This document shows, one piece after another, positions 8,113 through 16,408 of a stretch of DNA of 64,000 bases. A program made the position numbers and the translations under genes. The stretch comes from CBDBZL01 sp031399025 (GTDB lineage: Bacteria; Pseudomonadota; Alphaproteobacteria; Sphingomonadales; Sphingomonadaceae): positions 62,001 through 126,000 of the forward strand of contig JANNOJ010000052.1 in NCBI GenBank assembly GCA_031399025.1, given 5' to 3'. The notes under the pieces were generated by a model, which did not search any database, was not told the DNA's origin, and saw only the letters and a program-made list of their open reading frames with translations. Position 1 is the first letter of the stretch; each line of letters begins with the position of its first letter.

Positions 8113-9435
8113 TCAACTCCGCGCCTTGATCATCGCCTCGACATCGACGAACTTCTCGCGCGGCGCGCCCTCCCGCGCTGCCGCCGCTTCCGCCAGCTCG
8201 ATCCGCTGCCAGTCGCCGAAGGTGACCACGTCCAGCCCGCGCTCCGCCGCCAGCGCGTCGAACCCCGCGCCGCCCTGCTTTCCGCCCGCGGCGCCGGCCA
8301 GGTCCGCCTCCACCAGCTCCACCACCGCATACCCATCCGGGCGGTTGGTGCCGATCGTGCCGCTTGGCCCGCGCCGCGCCCAGCCCACGCAATACAACCC
8401 CGGCCCAATCCGCCCGTCCTCGTTGGCGAAGCGGCCGCCGGCTTCGTCGAAGGGGACGCCGGGGATGGCCACGGTGCGGTAGCCGATGCAGCTGACCACC
8501 AGGTCCACCGGCATGCGAAACGTCTCGCCGGTGGGCATCGGCCGGCCGCCGGTCAGGCGCGTGCGCTCGAGCGCGATCTCCTGCACCTGGCCGGCGCCGT
8601 GGAGCGAGCGCGGGGCGACATTGAACACGAAGTCCACCGTGACCGGCTTGGCCCCGCCCCGCGCGCTCGCGCCCGCCGAAGCGAAGGCGCGCAGGTGCGC
8701 GACCGACTTGCGCTGACCCGGCTCCAGGGCTGCATCCTCGCGCGGGTCGGGCAGGTCGCGCGCGCGCACCACCGGCCTAGAGCGTTCGAGCTCGCCCAGC
8801 TCGCCCAGCTCCTTGGGGGTCATGGCGATCTGGTGCGGCCCGCGGCGGCCCAGGATGAGGATGCGCTCGATACCGGAGGCCTCCAGCGTCCGCAGCGCGT
8901 GCGCGACGATGTCGCTGCCAGCGAACTCGGCGGGCGTCTTGGCCAGGATGCGGGCCACGTCGAGCGCCACGTTGCCCATGCCGATGATCGCCGCGGTGCG
9001 CCCCGACAGATCCGGATCGAGCCGGGCGAATTGCGGATGGCCATTGTACCAGCCCACGAAGGCGGCGCTGCCGATGACGTTGCCCAGCTCCTCGCCCGGT
9101 ATGCCCAGCGGGCGGTCGCTGGGCGCGCCGGTCGCCAGCACCACCGCGTCATATAGCCCGCGCAGCTCGTCGACCGACACGTCGCGGCCGATCGCGACGT
9201 TGCCGACGAAGCGCACGCCGTCCGACCGCGCCACTTTCTCGTAGCGCTTGGACACCGCCTTGATCGATTGGTGATCGGGCGCCACGCCGCTGCGGATGAG
9301 GCCGAAGGGGACCGGCAGCAGGTCGAAGATGTCGACCCGCACCGCGCCTTCGTCCCCGCGGCCGAACGCCTTGAGCGCGGCCTCGGCAGTGTAGAAGCCG
9401 GCCGGCCCCGAGCCGACGATAGCGATGTGCCGCAT
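8113..9435 (-). CDS. FAD-dependent ferredoxin-NADP reductase (adrenodoxin reductase/FprA type)
   Basis: This 440-residue flavoprotein starts with the FAD-binding GSGPAGFYTAEA and contains the family's PVPFGLIRSGVAPDH, the NADP-binding GMGNVALDVARIL, and a C-terminal GWARRGPSGTIGTN that marks the adrenodoxin-reductase/FprA family. It shuttles electrons between NADPH and ferredoxin in the cytoplasm. It converges on the HEPN cassette with stop codons 3 bases apart and is divergent from lepA. Its ferredoxin partner is not in the window. Confidence 0.9.
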   Translation of the reverse strand: MRHIAIVGSGPAGFYTAEAALKAFGRGDEGAVRVDIFDLLPVPFGLIRSGVAPDHQSIKAVSKRYEKVARSDGVRFVGNVAIGRDVSVDELRGLYDAVVLATGAPSDRPLGIPGEELGNVIGSAAFVGWYNGHPQFARLDPDLSGRTAAIIGMGNVALDVARILAKTPAEFAGSDIVAHALRTLEASGIERILILGRRGPHQIAMTPKELGELGELERSRPVVRARDLPDPREDAALEPGQRKSVAHLRAFASAGASARGGAKPVTVDFVFNVAPRSLHGAGQVQEIALERTRLTGGRPMPTGETFRMPVDLVVSCIGYRTVAIPGVPFDEAGGRFANEDGRIGPGLYCVGWARRGPSGTIGTNRPDGYAVVELVEADLAGAAGGKQGGAGFDALAAERGLDVVTFGDWQRIELAEAAAAREGAPREKFVDVEAMIKARS

Positions 9436-9545
9436 GGCCTGGTCCTCCCGGGCAGCCGTTGGCGCAAGTGTACCGGGCGGGGCGGCCGCGGCAAGGCTTC
9501 TGCAACGGTGCTGACAGCCTAGCCGCCCGCCGCTAGAGGCGGCGC

Positions 9546-11366
9546 ATGAGCACCGACCTTTCGCTGATCCGCAACTTCTCCATCATCGCCCATATCGATC
9601 ACGGCAAATCCACCCTCGCCGACCGGCTGATCCAGCTCACCGGCGGCCTGACCGCGCGCGAGATGAGCGAGCAGGTGCTCGACAACATGGATCTCGAGCG
9701 CGAACGCGGCATCACCATTAAGGCGCAGACCGTGCGGCTCGACTATACCGCCGCCGACGGCAAGACCTACCAGCTCAACCTGATAGACACGCCCGGCCAC
9801 GTCGACTTCGCCTACGAGGTGAGCCGCAGCCTCGCCGCCTGCGAGGGCGCGCTGCTGGTGGTGGACGCGGCCCAGGGGGTGGAGGCGCAGACGCTGGCCA
9901 ATGTCTACCAGTCGATCGAGCACGACCACGAGATCGTGCCGGTGATCAACAAGGTGGACCTGCCCGCCGCCGAGCCGGAGAAGGTCCGCCGCGAGATCGA
10001 GGACATCATCGGTATCGATGCCTCCGACGCGGTGCTCACCAGCGCGAAGAGCGGGCTGGGCGTGGCCGATGTGCTGGAAGCCATCGTCAAGCGCATTCCG
10101 CCGCCCAAGGGCGACCGCAGTGCGCCGCTCCAGGCGATGCTGGTGGATTCGTGGTATGACCAGTATCTGGGCGTCGTCATCCTGGTGCGGGTGATGCAGG
10201 GCGTGCTCACCCGCGGCACCGAGATCCGCTTCATGCAGGGCGATACCCGCCACCTGGTCGATCGGGTGGGCTGCATGCGGCCCAAGATCGAGCAGCTGCC
10301 CGAGCTCGGGCCCGGCGAGATCGGCTTCATCACCGCGCAGATCAAGGAGGTGGAGCAGGCCCGCGTGGGCGACACCATCACCACGGTGAGGAACGGCGCG
10401 ACCGAGGCGCTGCCCGGCTACAAGGAAGTGCAGCCGGTGGTGTTCTGCGGCCTGTTCCCGGTCGACGCCGCCGAGTTCGAGAAGCTGCGCGAGAGCATCG
10501 GCAAGCTGCGGCTGAACGATGCCAGCTTCAGCTTCGAGATGGAGAGCAGCGCGGCGCTGGGCTTCGGCTTCCGCTGCGGTTTTCTGGGCCTCTTGCACCT
10601 GGAGATCATCCAGGAGCGACTGACCCGCGAATACGACCTCGACCTCATCACCACCGCGCCTTCGGTCGTGTACCGCATCAAGCTGATGCACACCCGCACC
10701 CAGGACGAGGCGACCATCGAGCTGCACAATCCGGCCGACTACCCCGACCCAAGCCGGATCGAGTGGATCGAGGAGCCATGGATCAAGGCGGTGATCTACA
10801 CCCCCGACGAATATCTCGGCTCGATCCTCAAGCTGTGCCAGGATCGGCGCGGAGTGCAGACCGGGCTCACCTATGTGGGAGGCCGCGCTCAGGTGACCTA
10901 CGAGCTGCCGCTGAACGAGGTGGTGTTCGACTTCTACGACCGGTTGAAGAGCATCAGCCGCGGCTATGCCAGCTTCGACTACGAACAGATCGGCCTGCGC
11001 CAGGGCGACCTCGTCAAGATGAATATCCTGGTCAACAACGAGCCGGTCGATGCGCTGTCGCTGGTGGTGCACCGCTCGGTGGCCGAGGAGCGCGGGCGCG
11101 GCATGTGCGAGCGGCTGAAGGACCTCATCCCGCGCCACCTGTTCAAGATCCCCATCCAGGCGGCGATCGGCGGCAAGGTGATCGCGCGCGAGACCATCGC
11201 CGCGCTGCGCAAGGACGTCACCGCCAAGTGCTATGGCGGCGACATCAGCCGCAAGAAGAAACTGCTGGAAAAGCAGAAGAAGGGCAAGGCGCGGATGCGG
11301 GAATACGGCAATGTGTCGATCCCGCAGGAGGCCTTTATCGCGGCGTTGAGAATGGGCGAGGAATGA
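9546..11366 (+). CDS. lepA: Elongation factor 4 (LepA), ribosome back-translocase GTPase
   Basis: This 606-residue translational GTPase has the G-domain motifs AHIDHGKSTLADRL, DTPGHVDF and NKVDLP, EF-G-like domains II, III and V, and the LepA-specific C-terminal domain with the KAKCYGGDISRKKKLLEKQK region. The length is normal for the family. It acts on stalled ribosomes under ionic or temperature stress. It is divergent from the reductase gene across a 110-bp spacer. Confidence 0.97.
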   Translation: MSTDLSLIRNFSIIAHIDHGKSTLADRLIQLTGGLTAREMSEQVLDNMDLERERGITIKAQTVRLDYTAADGKTYQLNLIDTPGHVDFAYEVSRSLAACEGALLVVDAAQGVEAQTLANVYQSIEHDHEIVPVINKVDLPAAEPEKVRREIEDIIGIDASDAVLTSAKSGLGVADVLEAIVKRIPPPKGDRSAPLQAMLVDSWYDQYLGVVILVRVMQGVLTRGTEIRFMQGDTRHLVDRVGCMRPKIEQLPELGPGEIGFITAQIKEVEQARVGDTITTVRNGATEALPGYKEVQPVVFCGLFPVDAAEFEKLRESIGKLRLNDASFSFEMESSAALGFGFRCGFLGLLHLEIIQERLTREYDLDLITTAPSVVYRIKLMHTRTQDEATIELHNPADYPDPSRIEWIEEPWIKAVIYTPDEYLGSILKLCQDRRGVQTGLTYVGGRAQVTYELPLNEVVFDFYDRLKSISRGYASFDYEQIGLRQGDLVKMNILVNNEPVDALSLVVHRSVAEERGRGMCERLKDLIPRHLFKIPIQAAIGGKVIARETIAALRKDVTAKCYGGDISRKKKLLEKQKKGKARMREYGNVSIPQEAFIAALRMGEE

Positions 11367-11437
11367 GCGGCGCCCACTAGGGCAAGGACGCCCGGGTCGA
11401 CGGGCGGTGCAAGCAAGATGTCCGTTCGCCGGGCGGC

Positions 11438-11465
11438 TTGCATTCGCCGCCGCTTTGGCTATGAG
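11438..11465 (+). promoter_or_regulatory. Possible sigma-70-type promoter for the rpsF operon
   Basis: A TTGCAT box (11438-11443) and a TATGAG box (11460-11465), 16 bases apart, lie about 115 bases upstream of rpsF in the 215-bp lepA-rpsF spacer. The match to consensus is only moderate. I see no other strong candidate in the spacer and did not resolve an S6:S18 leader structure. Confidence 0.3.
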
Positions 11466-11581
11466 CCTGCGCTTCCGCGAGGGGCAGGCGCCCCGTGCGG
11501 ATACCCGCTAAGTCAGCCGGAGGGGCCCGCCAGGTGGCGGACAAGCCAGCGATCGGCATGAAATGAAAAGGAAAGCGTGAC

Positions 11582-11953
11582 ATGGCTCTGTACGAGCACG
11601 TGTTTCTCGCGCGCCAGGACCTCTCGCAGGCCCAGGTCGACGCGCTGGCCGCCGGGGCCACCGAGATCATCGAGGCGAATCAGGGCAAGGTCCTCAAGAC
11701 CGAGACCTGGGGCCTTCGCAACCTGGCCTACAAGATCGACCGCAACCGCAAGGCGCATTTCGTCCTGCTAAACATCGAGGGGCCGGGTTCGCTGGTGGCC
11801 GAGCTCGAGCGGCAGAACCGCATCAACGAGGACATCCTGCGCTGGCTGACCGTCGCGGTCGATGCGGTGGAGGAAGGCCCGAGCGTCATGCTGCGCAAGA
11901 CCGATCGCGACCGCGAACGCCGTCGCCGTCCCGACCGCGAGGAGCGCAACTGA
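11582..11953 (+). CDS. rpsF: 30S ribosomal protein S6
   Basis: S6 binds S18 on the platform of the small ribosomal subunit. The 123-residue sequence begins MALYEHVFLARQDLSQAQVDAL and contains the family motif KTETWGLRNLAYKI; the charged C-terminal tail (RDRERRRRPDREE) is a common alphaproteobacterial extension. An AAAGGAAAG ribosome site precedes the ATG. The stop overlaps the rpsR start by one base (TGATG), matching the fixed S6:S18 stoichiometry. Confidence 0.97.
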   Translation: MALYEHVFLARQDLSQAQVDALAAGATEIIEANQGKVLKTETWGLRNLAYKIDRNRKAHFVLLNIEGPGSLVAELERQNRINEDILRWLTVAVDAVEEGPSVMLRKTDRDRERRRRPDREERN

Positions 11954-12177
11954 TGGGCCGCCCGTTCTTCCGCCGCCGCAAGTCCTGCCCGTTTTCGGCC
12001 AAGGATGCGCCCGCGATCGACTACAAGGATGTCCGCCTGCTGCAGGGCTTCATGTCCGAGCGCGGCAAGATCGTCCCCAGCCGCATCACCGCGGTTTCCG
12101 GCAAGAAGCAGCGCGAGCTGGCCAAGGCGATCAAGCGCGCCCGCCATCTCGGCCTCCTGCCCTACCTCGTGAAGTAA
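11953..12177 (+). CDS. rpsR: 30S ribosomal protein S18
   Basis: This 74-residue basic protein shows the S18 signature FRRRKSCPF, then DYKDVRLLQGFMSERGKI and the C-terminal KKQRELAKAIKRARHLGLLPY. It partners S6 at the mRNA exit platform. Its start overlaps the rpsF stop; rplI follows 13 bases after its stop, so the three genes form one operon. Confidence 0.97.
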   Translation: MGRPFFRRRKSCPFSAKDAPAIDYKDVRLLQGFMSERGKIVPSRITAVSGKKQRELAKAIKRARHLGLLPYLVK

Positions 12178-12190
12178 GGAGCGCCCGGCG

Positions 12191-12808
12191 ATGGATATCA
12201 TCCTGCTCGAGCGGATCGACAATCTGGGCTCGATCGGCGATGTGGTGAAGGTGCGCGACGGCTACGCGCGCAACTTCCTGCTGCCCCAGCGCAAGGCCCT
12301 GCGCGCCAACGATGCCAACCGCCGCGTGTTCGAGGCCAATCGCGAACGGCTCGAAACCGAGAACGCGGCCCGCCGCGGCGAGGCCGCCAAGCAGGGCGAG
12401 ACGGTCGCCGGCGCCGAGATCACGCTGATCCGCGCCGCGTCCAACTCGGGCCAGCTCTACGGCTCGGTCAGCGTGCGCGACGTGGCCACGGCGCTGGTGG
12501 AACAGGGCCACCAGGTCGACAAGCGCCAGGTGGTGATGAGCAGCCCGATCAAGACGATCGGCCTGTTTGACCTGACCATCGCGCTGCACCCCGAAGTGCG
12601 GGTGACGATCAAGGCCAATGTCGCGCGGTCCGAAGACGAAGCCGAGCTCCAGCGCCAGGGCGTCGACGTCATCGCCCAGATGAGCCAGGCCGATCGCGCC
12701 GAGGGCGAGGGCTTCACCGAAGCCCACGATCCCGACCGCGAGCCGGGCGAGCTGCCCCCGGCGCACGACGATGGCCAAGACGGCGGCGGGGACGACACCG
12801 CCCGCTGA
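12191..12808 (+). CDS. rplI: 50S ribosomal protein L9
   Basis: L9 binds 23S rRNA at the base of the L1 stalk. The N-terminal domain is canonical (MDIILLERIDNLGSIGDVVKVRDGYARNFL, split by its GxxGDVVxVxxGYARN pattern). At 205 residues it is longer than the usual 150: the last 40 or so residues form an acidic, Pro- and Asp-rich tail (EGFTEAHDPDREPGELPPAH). Such tails occur in alphaproteobacterial L9. It is last in the rpsF-rpsR-rplI operon. Confidence 0.96.
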   Translation: MDIILLERIDNLGSIGDVVKVRDGYARNFLLPQRKALRANDANRRVFEANRERLETENAARRGEAAKQGETVAGAEITLIRAASNSGQLYGSVSVRDVATALVEQGHQVDKRQVVMSSPIKTIGLFDLTIALHPEVRVTIKANVARSEDEAELQRQGVDVIAQMSQADRAEGEGFTEAHDPDREPGELPPAHDDGQDGGGDDTAR

Positions 12809-12914
12809 GCCGGCCCACAGCCGGCCCCCGGTTCGGTCGGACGCCACGCGAAGGGCGCGGTTCCACCGGCGCCCCGCCCTTCCCGCCGGCGCGGGCCGAA
12901 ACCCTCATTTGTGT

Positions 12915-12940
12915 GGAACCCAAGTGCGCTGCTTGCCGTC
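12915..12940 (+). promoter_or_regulatory. EcfG-like general stress promoter (hemerythrin gene)
   Basis: GGAAC (12915-12919) is followed after 17 bases by CGTC (12937-12940), close to the alphaproteobacterial sigma-EcfG consensus GGAAC-N16/17-CGTT with one mismatch in the -10 box. It lies 33 bases upstream of the hemerythrin-like start codon, a suitable distance. Confidence 0.5.
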
Positions 12941-12973
12941 TCTCCAGCTGAAGCAGCCTATTGGAGACGTGCA

Positions 12974-13516
12974 ATGTCCTTTCTCGACAAGATCGCCGCC
13001 GCAATCATGCCGGCCGAAACCGACGAACAGCGCAGGGAAGCGCGCGAGCGGGCTCGCGCCGCCGGCGGCGGGAGCGGCTGGCTGGCCGAGGCGGTTTACC
13101 ATCACGACCAGATCGAAAGCGGGTTCGCCGCCGCGCTCGCCAGCACCAGCGAAGGCGATGCGGACCGGGCAGTGAAGGAGCTCGCCAAGCTGCTCGTCGC
13201 CCATTCCATCGCCGAAGAGGTGGTGCTCTATCCCGCCATGGTGATTGAGGGCCACAAGGGCGGGGCCACGCTGGCCTATGAGGAACAGCAGATGGCCAAA
13301 GTGCAGATGGCCGAACTCGAGCGCCTGACCCCGCTGAGCCAGGAATGGCGCGAGAAGCTGGAGCACATCCAGGGCGCGGTGCTGCACCACATCTACAAGG
13401 AGGAGAGCGACTGGTTTCTCGAGATCGCCGAGGATGCCGGCGGGGCCAGCCAGACGATGCTGGATACCCGTTTCACCCAGGAGTTCGAGCGCTCGATGGG
13501 CCGGGTTCCGGCCTGA
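12974..13516 (+). CDS. Hemerythrin-like HHE domain protein
   Basis: This 180-residue helical protein carries repeated His and Glu ligands of an HHE cation-binding domain: VYHHDQIE, LLVAHSIAEEVVLYP, EEQQMAK and VLHHIYKEESDWF. Such proteins bind a di-iron centre and act in oxygen, NO or stress sensing. The start at 12974 was chosen for a GGAGA site 6 bases upstream; an earlier in-frame start at 12911 lies before the predicted promoter. An EcfG-like promoter precedes it and a strong terminator follows at 13551. Confidence 0.85.
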   Translation: MSFLDKIAAAIMPAETDEQRREARERARAAGGGSGWLAEAVYHHDQIESGFAAALASTSEGDADRAVKELAKLLVAHSIAEEVVLYPAMVIEGHKGGATLAYEEQQMAKVQMAELERLTPLSQEWREKLEHIQGAVLHHIYKEESDWFLEIAEDAGGASQTMLDTRFTQEFERSMGRVPA

Positions 13517-13550
13517 CCCAGGCGCACTGCGCAAGCTTGCCCCGCGCCGA

Positions 13551-13580
13551 ACGGGGCCGCGTCCACCGACGCGGCCCCGT
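13551..13580. terminator. Bidirectional intrinsic terminator
   Basis: A perfect 13-bp GC-rich stem (13551-13563 with 13568-13580) with a CACC loop is followed on the + strand by GCTTTGTTTGG. It lies between the convergent hemerythrin-like and M2 peptidase genes. Confidence 0.8.
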
Positions 13581-13592
13581 GCTTTGTTTGGT

Positions 13593-15458
13593 CTACCAGC
13601 CCTGGCTCTTGCCCGCATTCTGCTCGTCGAGCCATTCCTTGAGCGGGGCGAAATACTCGGCCAGCGCCGCGCCGCTCATCTCGCGGCTGCCGGTGAAGGC
13701 CTCGAGCGCGTCCGGCCAGGGCCGGCTGGCGCCCATCGCGAGCATCGCGTTGAGCTTCTGGCCTACTTGCGCATTGCCGTAGAACGAACAGCGGTGCAGC
13801 GGCCCTTCCCACCCGGCCGCGTCGCACGCCGCCTGGTAGAACTGGAACTGCAGCAGCCGCGCCAGGAAGTAGCGCATATAGGGCGTGTTGCCCGGGATGT
13901 GGAACTTGGCGCCCGGGTCGAAGGCGTCGGCCGGCCGCTCGACCGGGGGCGTGATGCCCTGGTATTGCAGCCGCAGGTTGGTCCAGGCGGTGTTGTAGTC
14001 GGCCGGCTGGATCGAGCCGTCGAACACCCCCCAGCGCCACTTGTCGACCATCAGGCCGAACGGCAGGAAGGCGACCTTGTCCATCGCCTGGCGCAGCAGC
14101 AGGCCGATATCCTTGTCCTCTCCCGGCACCTGCGCGGCATCGAGCAGCCCCACCTGGACCAGGTATTCGGGCGTGATCGACAGCGCCACCATGTCGCCGA
14201 TCGCCTCGTGGAAGCCGTCATTGGCGCCGTTGAGGTGCAGGTAGCTCTGCTGGTTGTAGGCGCGCTGGTAGTAATTGTGCCCCAGTTCGTGGTGGATGGT
14301 GATGAAGTCATCGGCATTGGGCTTGATGCACATCTTGATGCGCAGGTCCTCGACGTTGTCGAGATTCCAGGCGCTGGCGTGGCACACCACCTCGCGGTCG
14401 GCCGGCTTGGTGAACATCGAGCGCTCCCAGAACGTCTGCGGCATCGGCGCCAGACCGAGCGAGGAGAAGAAGCCCTCGCCCGCGCGGACCATATCGAGCT
14501 CGCTCATGTTCTTGGCGGCGATCAGCTCGGTGAGATCATAGCCCAGGTCACCTGAGCCTTCGGGCGCCACCAGCGGGTAGATGTTGCCCCATTCCTGCGC
14601 CCACATATTGCCGAGCAGGTCGGCCCGGATCGGCCCCTCGGCTGGCTGCACCTTGGCCCCGTACTTCTCGCTGAGCTTGCCGCGGACATAGGCGTGGAGC
14701 GCCAGGTACAGCGGCTTTACGTCCTCCCACAGGCGCTCGACCGTGGCGGCGAACTCCTCGGGCGGCATGTCGTAGTTCGAGCGCCACATCGCGCCGGTAT
14801 CGGCAAAGCCCAGCTCCACCGCGCCCGCGTTGGCGATGGCCACCATGCGCGCGTAATCATCCTTCATCGGCGCGCCGACATTGTCGTGCCAGCTGGCCCA
14901 CATCTCGGCATATTCTTCCGGCGTGTGGGTGAGCTCGCCCATCTCCGCCTCGATGTCCGAGCCGTTGATCGGCTGCCCGCCCAGCGTGCCGCGTCCCCGG
15001 CCGTATTGGGATTGCAGGTCGGTGGCGATGGTATTGAGCTCCTCGGCCGCGCCCGGCGTGGTCGAGGCCGGCAGCACGAGACCGGTGCGCAGGATCGTGA
15101 GCTTGCGCGCCACCTCGGGATCGATCCCCGCGACCTCGGCATACCTGGCCGCGTCGAGGGCATAGCGCACGTCTTTCTCGGTCTTCTCGGCCCCCTTGCT
15201 CGCGGCCAGCGCGTCGGTGTCGGGGGTGATGTAGGTGGCGTTGATCCAGGAGACCCGGCTGGCATCGATCGAGAACTCGGACAGGTCCTGCTCGGCCGCG
15301 GCGACGAAGTCGGCGGCGCCCTGCGCGGTGAGCGGGAAGGCGAGCGCCGGCGCTGCGCCCGGGGCGGCTTGGTCGGTGGCGCGCCCTTGGGCGCTGGCGG
15401 AATGGCTGAGCCCGGCGATCGCCAGCGCGGCGAGGGCGACGGAGGCGAAAAGCTTCAT
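13593..15458 (-). CDS. M2 family zinc metallopeptidase (ACE-like peptidyl-dipeptidase)
   Basis: This 621-residue exported protein starts with a signal peptide (MKLFASVALAALAIAGL, cleavage after SASA). The catalytic zinc site matches peptidyl-dipeptidase A: HHELGH with the third ligand in GFHEAIGDMVAL about 25 residues later. The enzyme removes C-terminal dipeptides from oligopeptides in the periplasm. The internal start at 15458 is preferred over an upstream one because it begins the signal peptide. The downstream half contains the family's MDKVAFLPFGLMVDKWRW. It is convergent with the hemerythrin-like gene. Confidence 0.93.
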   Translation of the reverse strand: MKLFASVALAALAIAGLSHSASAQGRATDQAAPGAAPALAFPLTAQGAADFVAAAEQDLSEFSIDASRVSWINATYITPDTDALAASKGAEKTEKDVRYALDAARYAEVAGIDPEVARKLTILRTGLVLPASTTPGAAEELNTIATDLQSQYGRGRGTLGGQPINGSDIEAEMGELTHTPEEYAEMWASWHDNVGAPMKDDYARMVAIANAGAVELGFADTGAMWRSNYDMPPEEFAATVERLWEDVKPLYLALHAYVRGKLSEKYGAKVQPAEGPIRADLLGNMWAQEWGNIYPLVAPEGSGDLGYDLTELIAAKNMSELDMVRAGEGFFSSLGLAPMPQTFWERSMFTKPADREVVCHASAWNLDNVEDLRIKMCIKPNADDFITIHHELGHNYYQRAYNQQSYLHLNGANDGFHEAIGDMVALSITPEYLVQVGLLDAAQVPGEDKDIGLLLRQAMDKVAFLPFGLMVDKWRWGVFDGSIQPADYNTAWTNLRLQYQGITPPVERPADAFDPGAKFHIPGNTPYMRYFLARLLQFQFYQAACDAAGWEGPLHRCSFYGNAQVGQKLNAMLAMGASRPWPDALEAFTGSREMSGAALAEYFAPLKEWLDEQNAGKSQGW

Positions 15459-15525
15459 TGACGCAAATCCTTCAATCAGCTGCGCATGTCCTTTGTGGGC
15501 TACCGGCTCTAGCCTGCAGCGAGGC

Positions 15526-16311
15526 TTAATCAACCCGCGACGGACCGCTCGCCAGGAAGCGCACGATGGCCTGCCCCAGCTCGGGCCTGGTCACCGAGCC
15601 CATATGGTTGCCGGGGACCTGCTCGCACCGCGCATCGGGCAGCGCGGCGGCCAGCGCTTCGGGTGAACCGTTGTCGCGGTCATCCTCACCGGCCAGCACC
15701 AGCGCGGGCATGGTGATGGCGGCGAGATCGGCCCGGTCCATGTCGCGCACCGAGCCCAGCAGCAGCCGCGCGGCAACCCGGTCAACCTTCATGGTCTTCA
15801 TGAACTGCACGGCGAAGTACGGCTTCTCCTCGCGCCCGATAGTCTCGAACCGGTCGATGGCGTCCACGAACAGCGCCGAGCGACGCCGCCAGTCCGACAG
15901 GCCTTCCAGCCCCATTCCGGCCAGCACCAGCCGGCGCGGCGCCAGCCCTTCAGCGACCGCGCGCGCCGCGGTCCGCGCGCCGAGCGAGAAGCCGACCAGA
16001 TCGTAGCGGGTGAGTCCCAGCCGCGCCACCAGCGCCGCCGCATCGCGCACCAACACGTCGGGCGGATAGGCGGCCGGATCGTGCGGCGCCGCGCTCGCCC
16101 CATGTGCGCGCAGATCGGGCATGATCGGCTCGAACCCCGCCTGGGCCAGCGCCGCGGCATGGCCGAAGCGCTGCCAGTTCATCGCCGCGCTCGAGAACAG
16201 GCCGTGCAGCAGCACCACCGGCCGCCCCGCGCCGCCGCTCGGCCGCAGCCGGTGGACCGCCAGTTCGGTCCCGTCGAAGCTGCGAATGCGGCCGGTGACG
16301 ATCTCGCTCAT
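15526..16311 (-). CDS. Alpha/beta hydrolase
   Basis: This 261-residue protein has the alpha/beta-hydrolase fold: oxyanion-loop VVLLHGLFSS, nucleophile elbow GFSLGAR with the Ser nucleophile, an acidic residue in AGEDDRDNGS, and the catalytic His in GNHMGSV. No signal peptide is visible. The start (16311) follows GGGAGCGGGC. The substrate cannot be read from sequence; esterase or lactonase activity is likely. It lies upstream of the M2 peptidase gene in the same direction, with a 67-bp gap. Confidence 0.88.
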   Translation of the reverse strand: MSEIVTGRIRSFDGTELAVHRLRPSGGAGRPVVLLHGLFSSAAMNWQRFGHAAALAQAGFEPIMPDLRAHGASAAPHDPAAYPPDVLVRDAAALVARLGLTRYDLVGFSLGARTAARAVAEGLAPRRLVLAGMGLEGLSDWRRRSALFVDAIDRFETIGREEKPYFAVQFMKTMKVDRVAARLLLGSVRDMDRADLAAITMPALVLAGEDDRDNGSPEALAAALPDARCEQVPGNHMGSVTRPELGQAIVRFLASGPSRVD

Positions 16312-16408
16312 GCCCGCTCCCTGCCAGCGGCAGGGCCGCCGCGCAAATTGCGCGTCACCGCGGTTGGCCTGCGCCCGCCGCTCGCCTACGCTGCGGTGCG
16401 AGGGAGGC

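Noticed and set aside
12850..12882. Stem GAAGGGCG/CGCCCTTC after rplI as a terminator
   Set aside because: The loop is long (about 17 bases) and no T-rich stretch follows.
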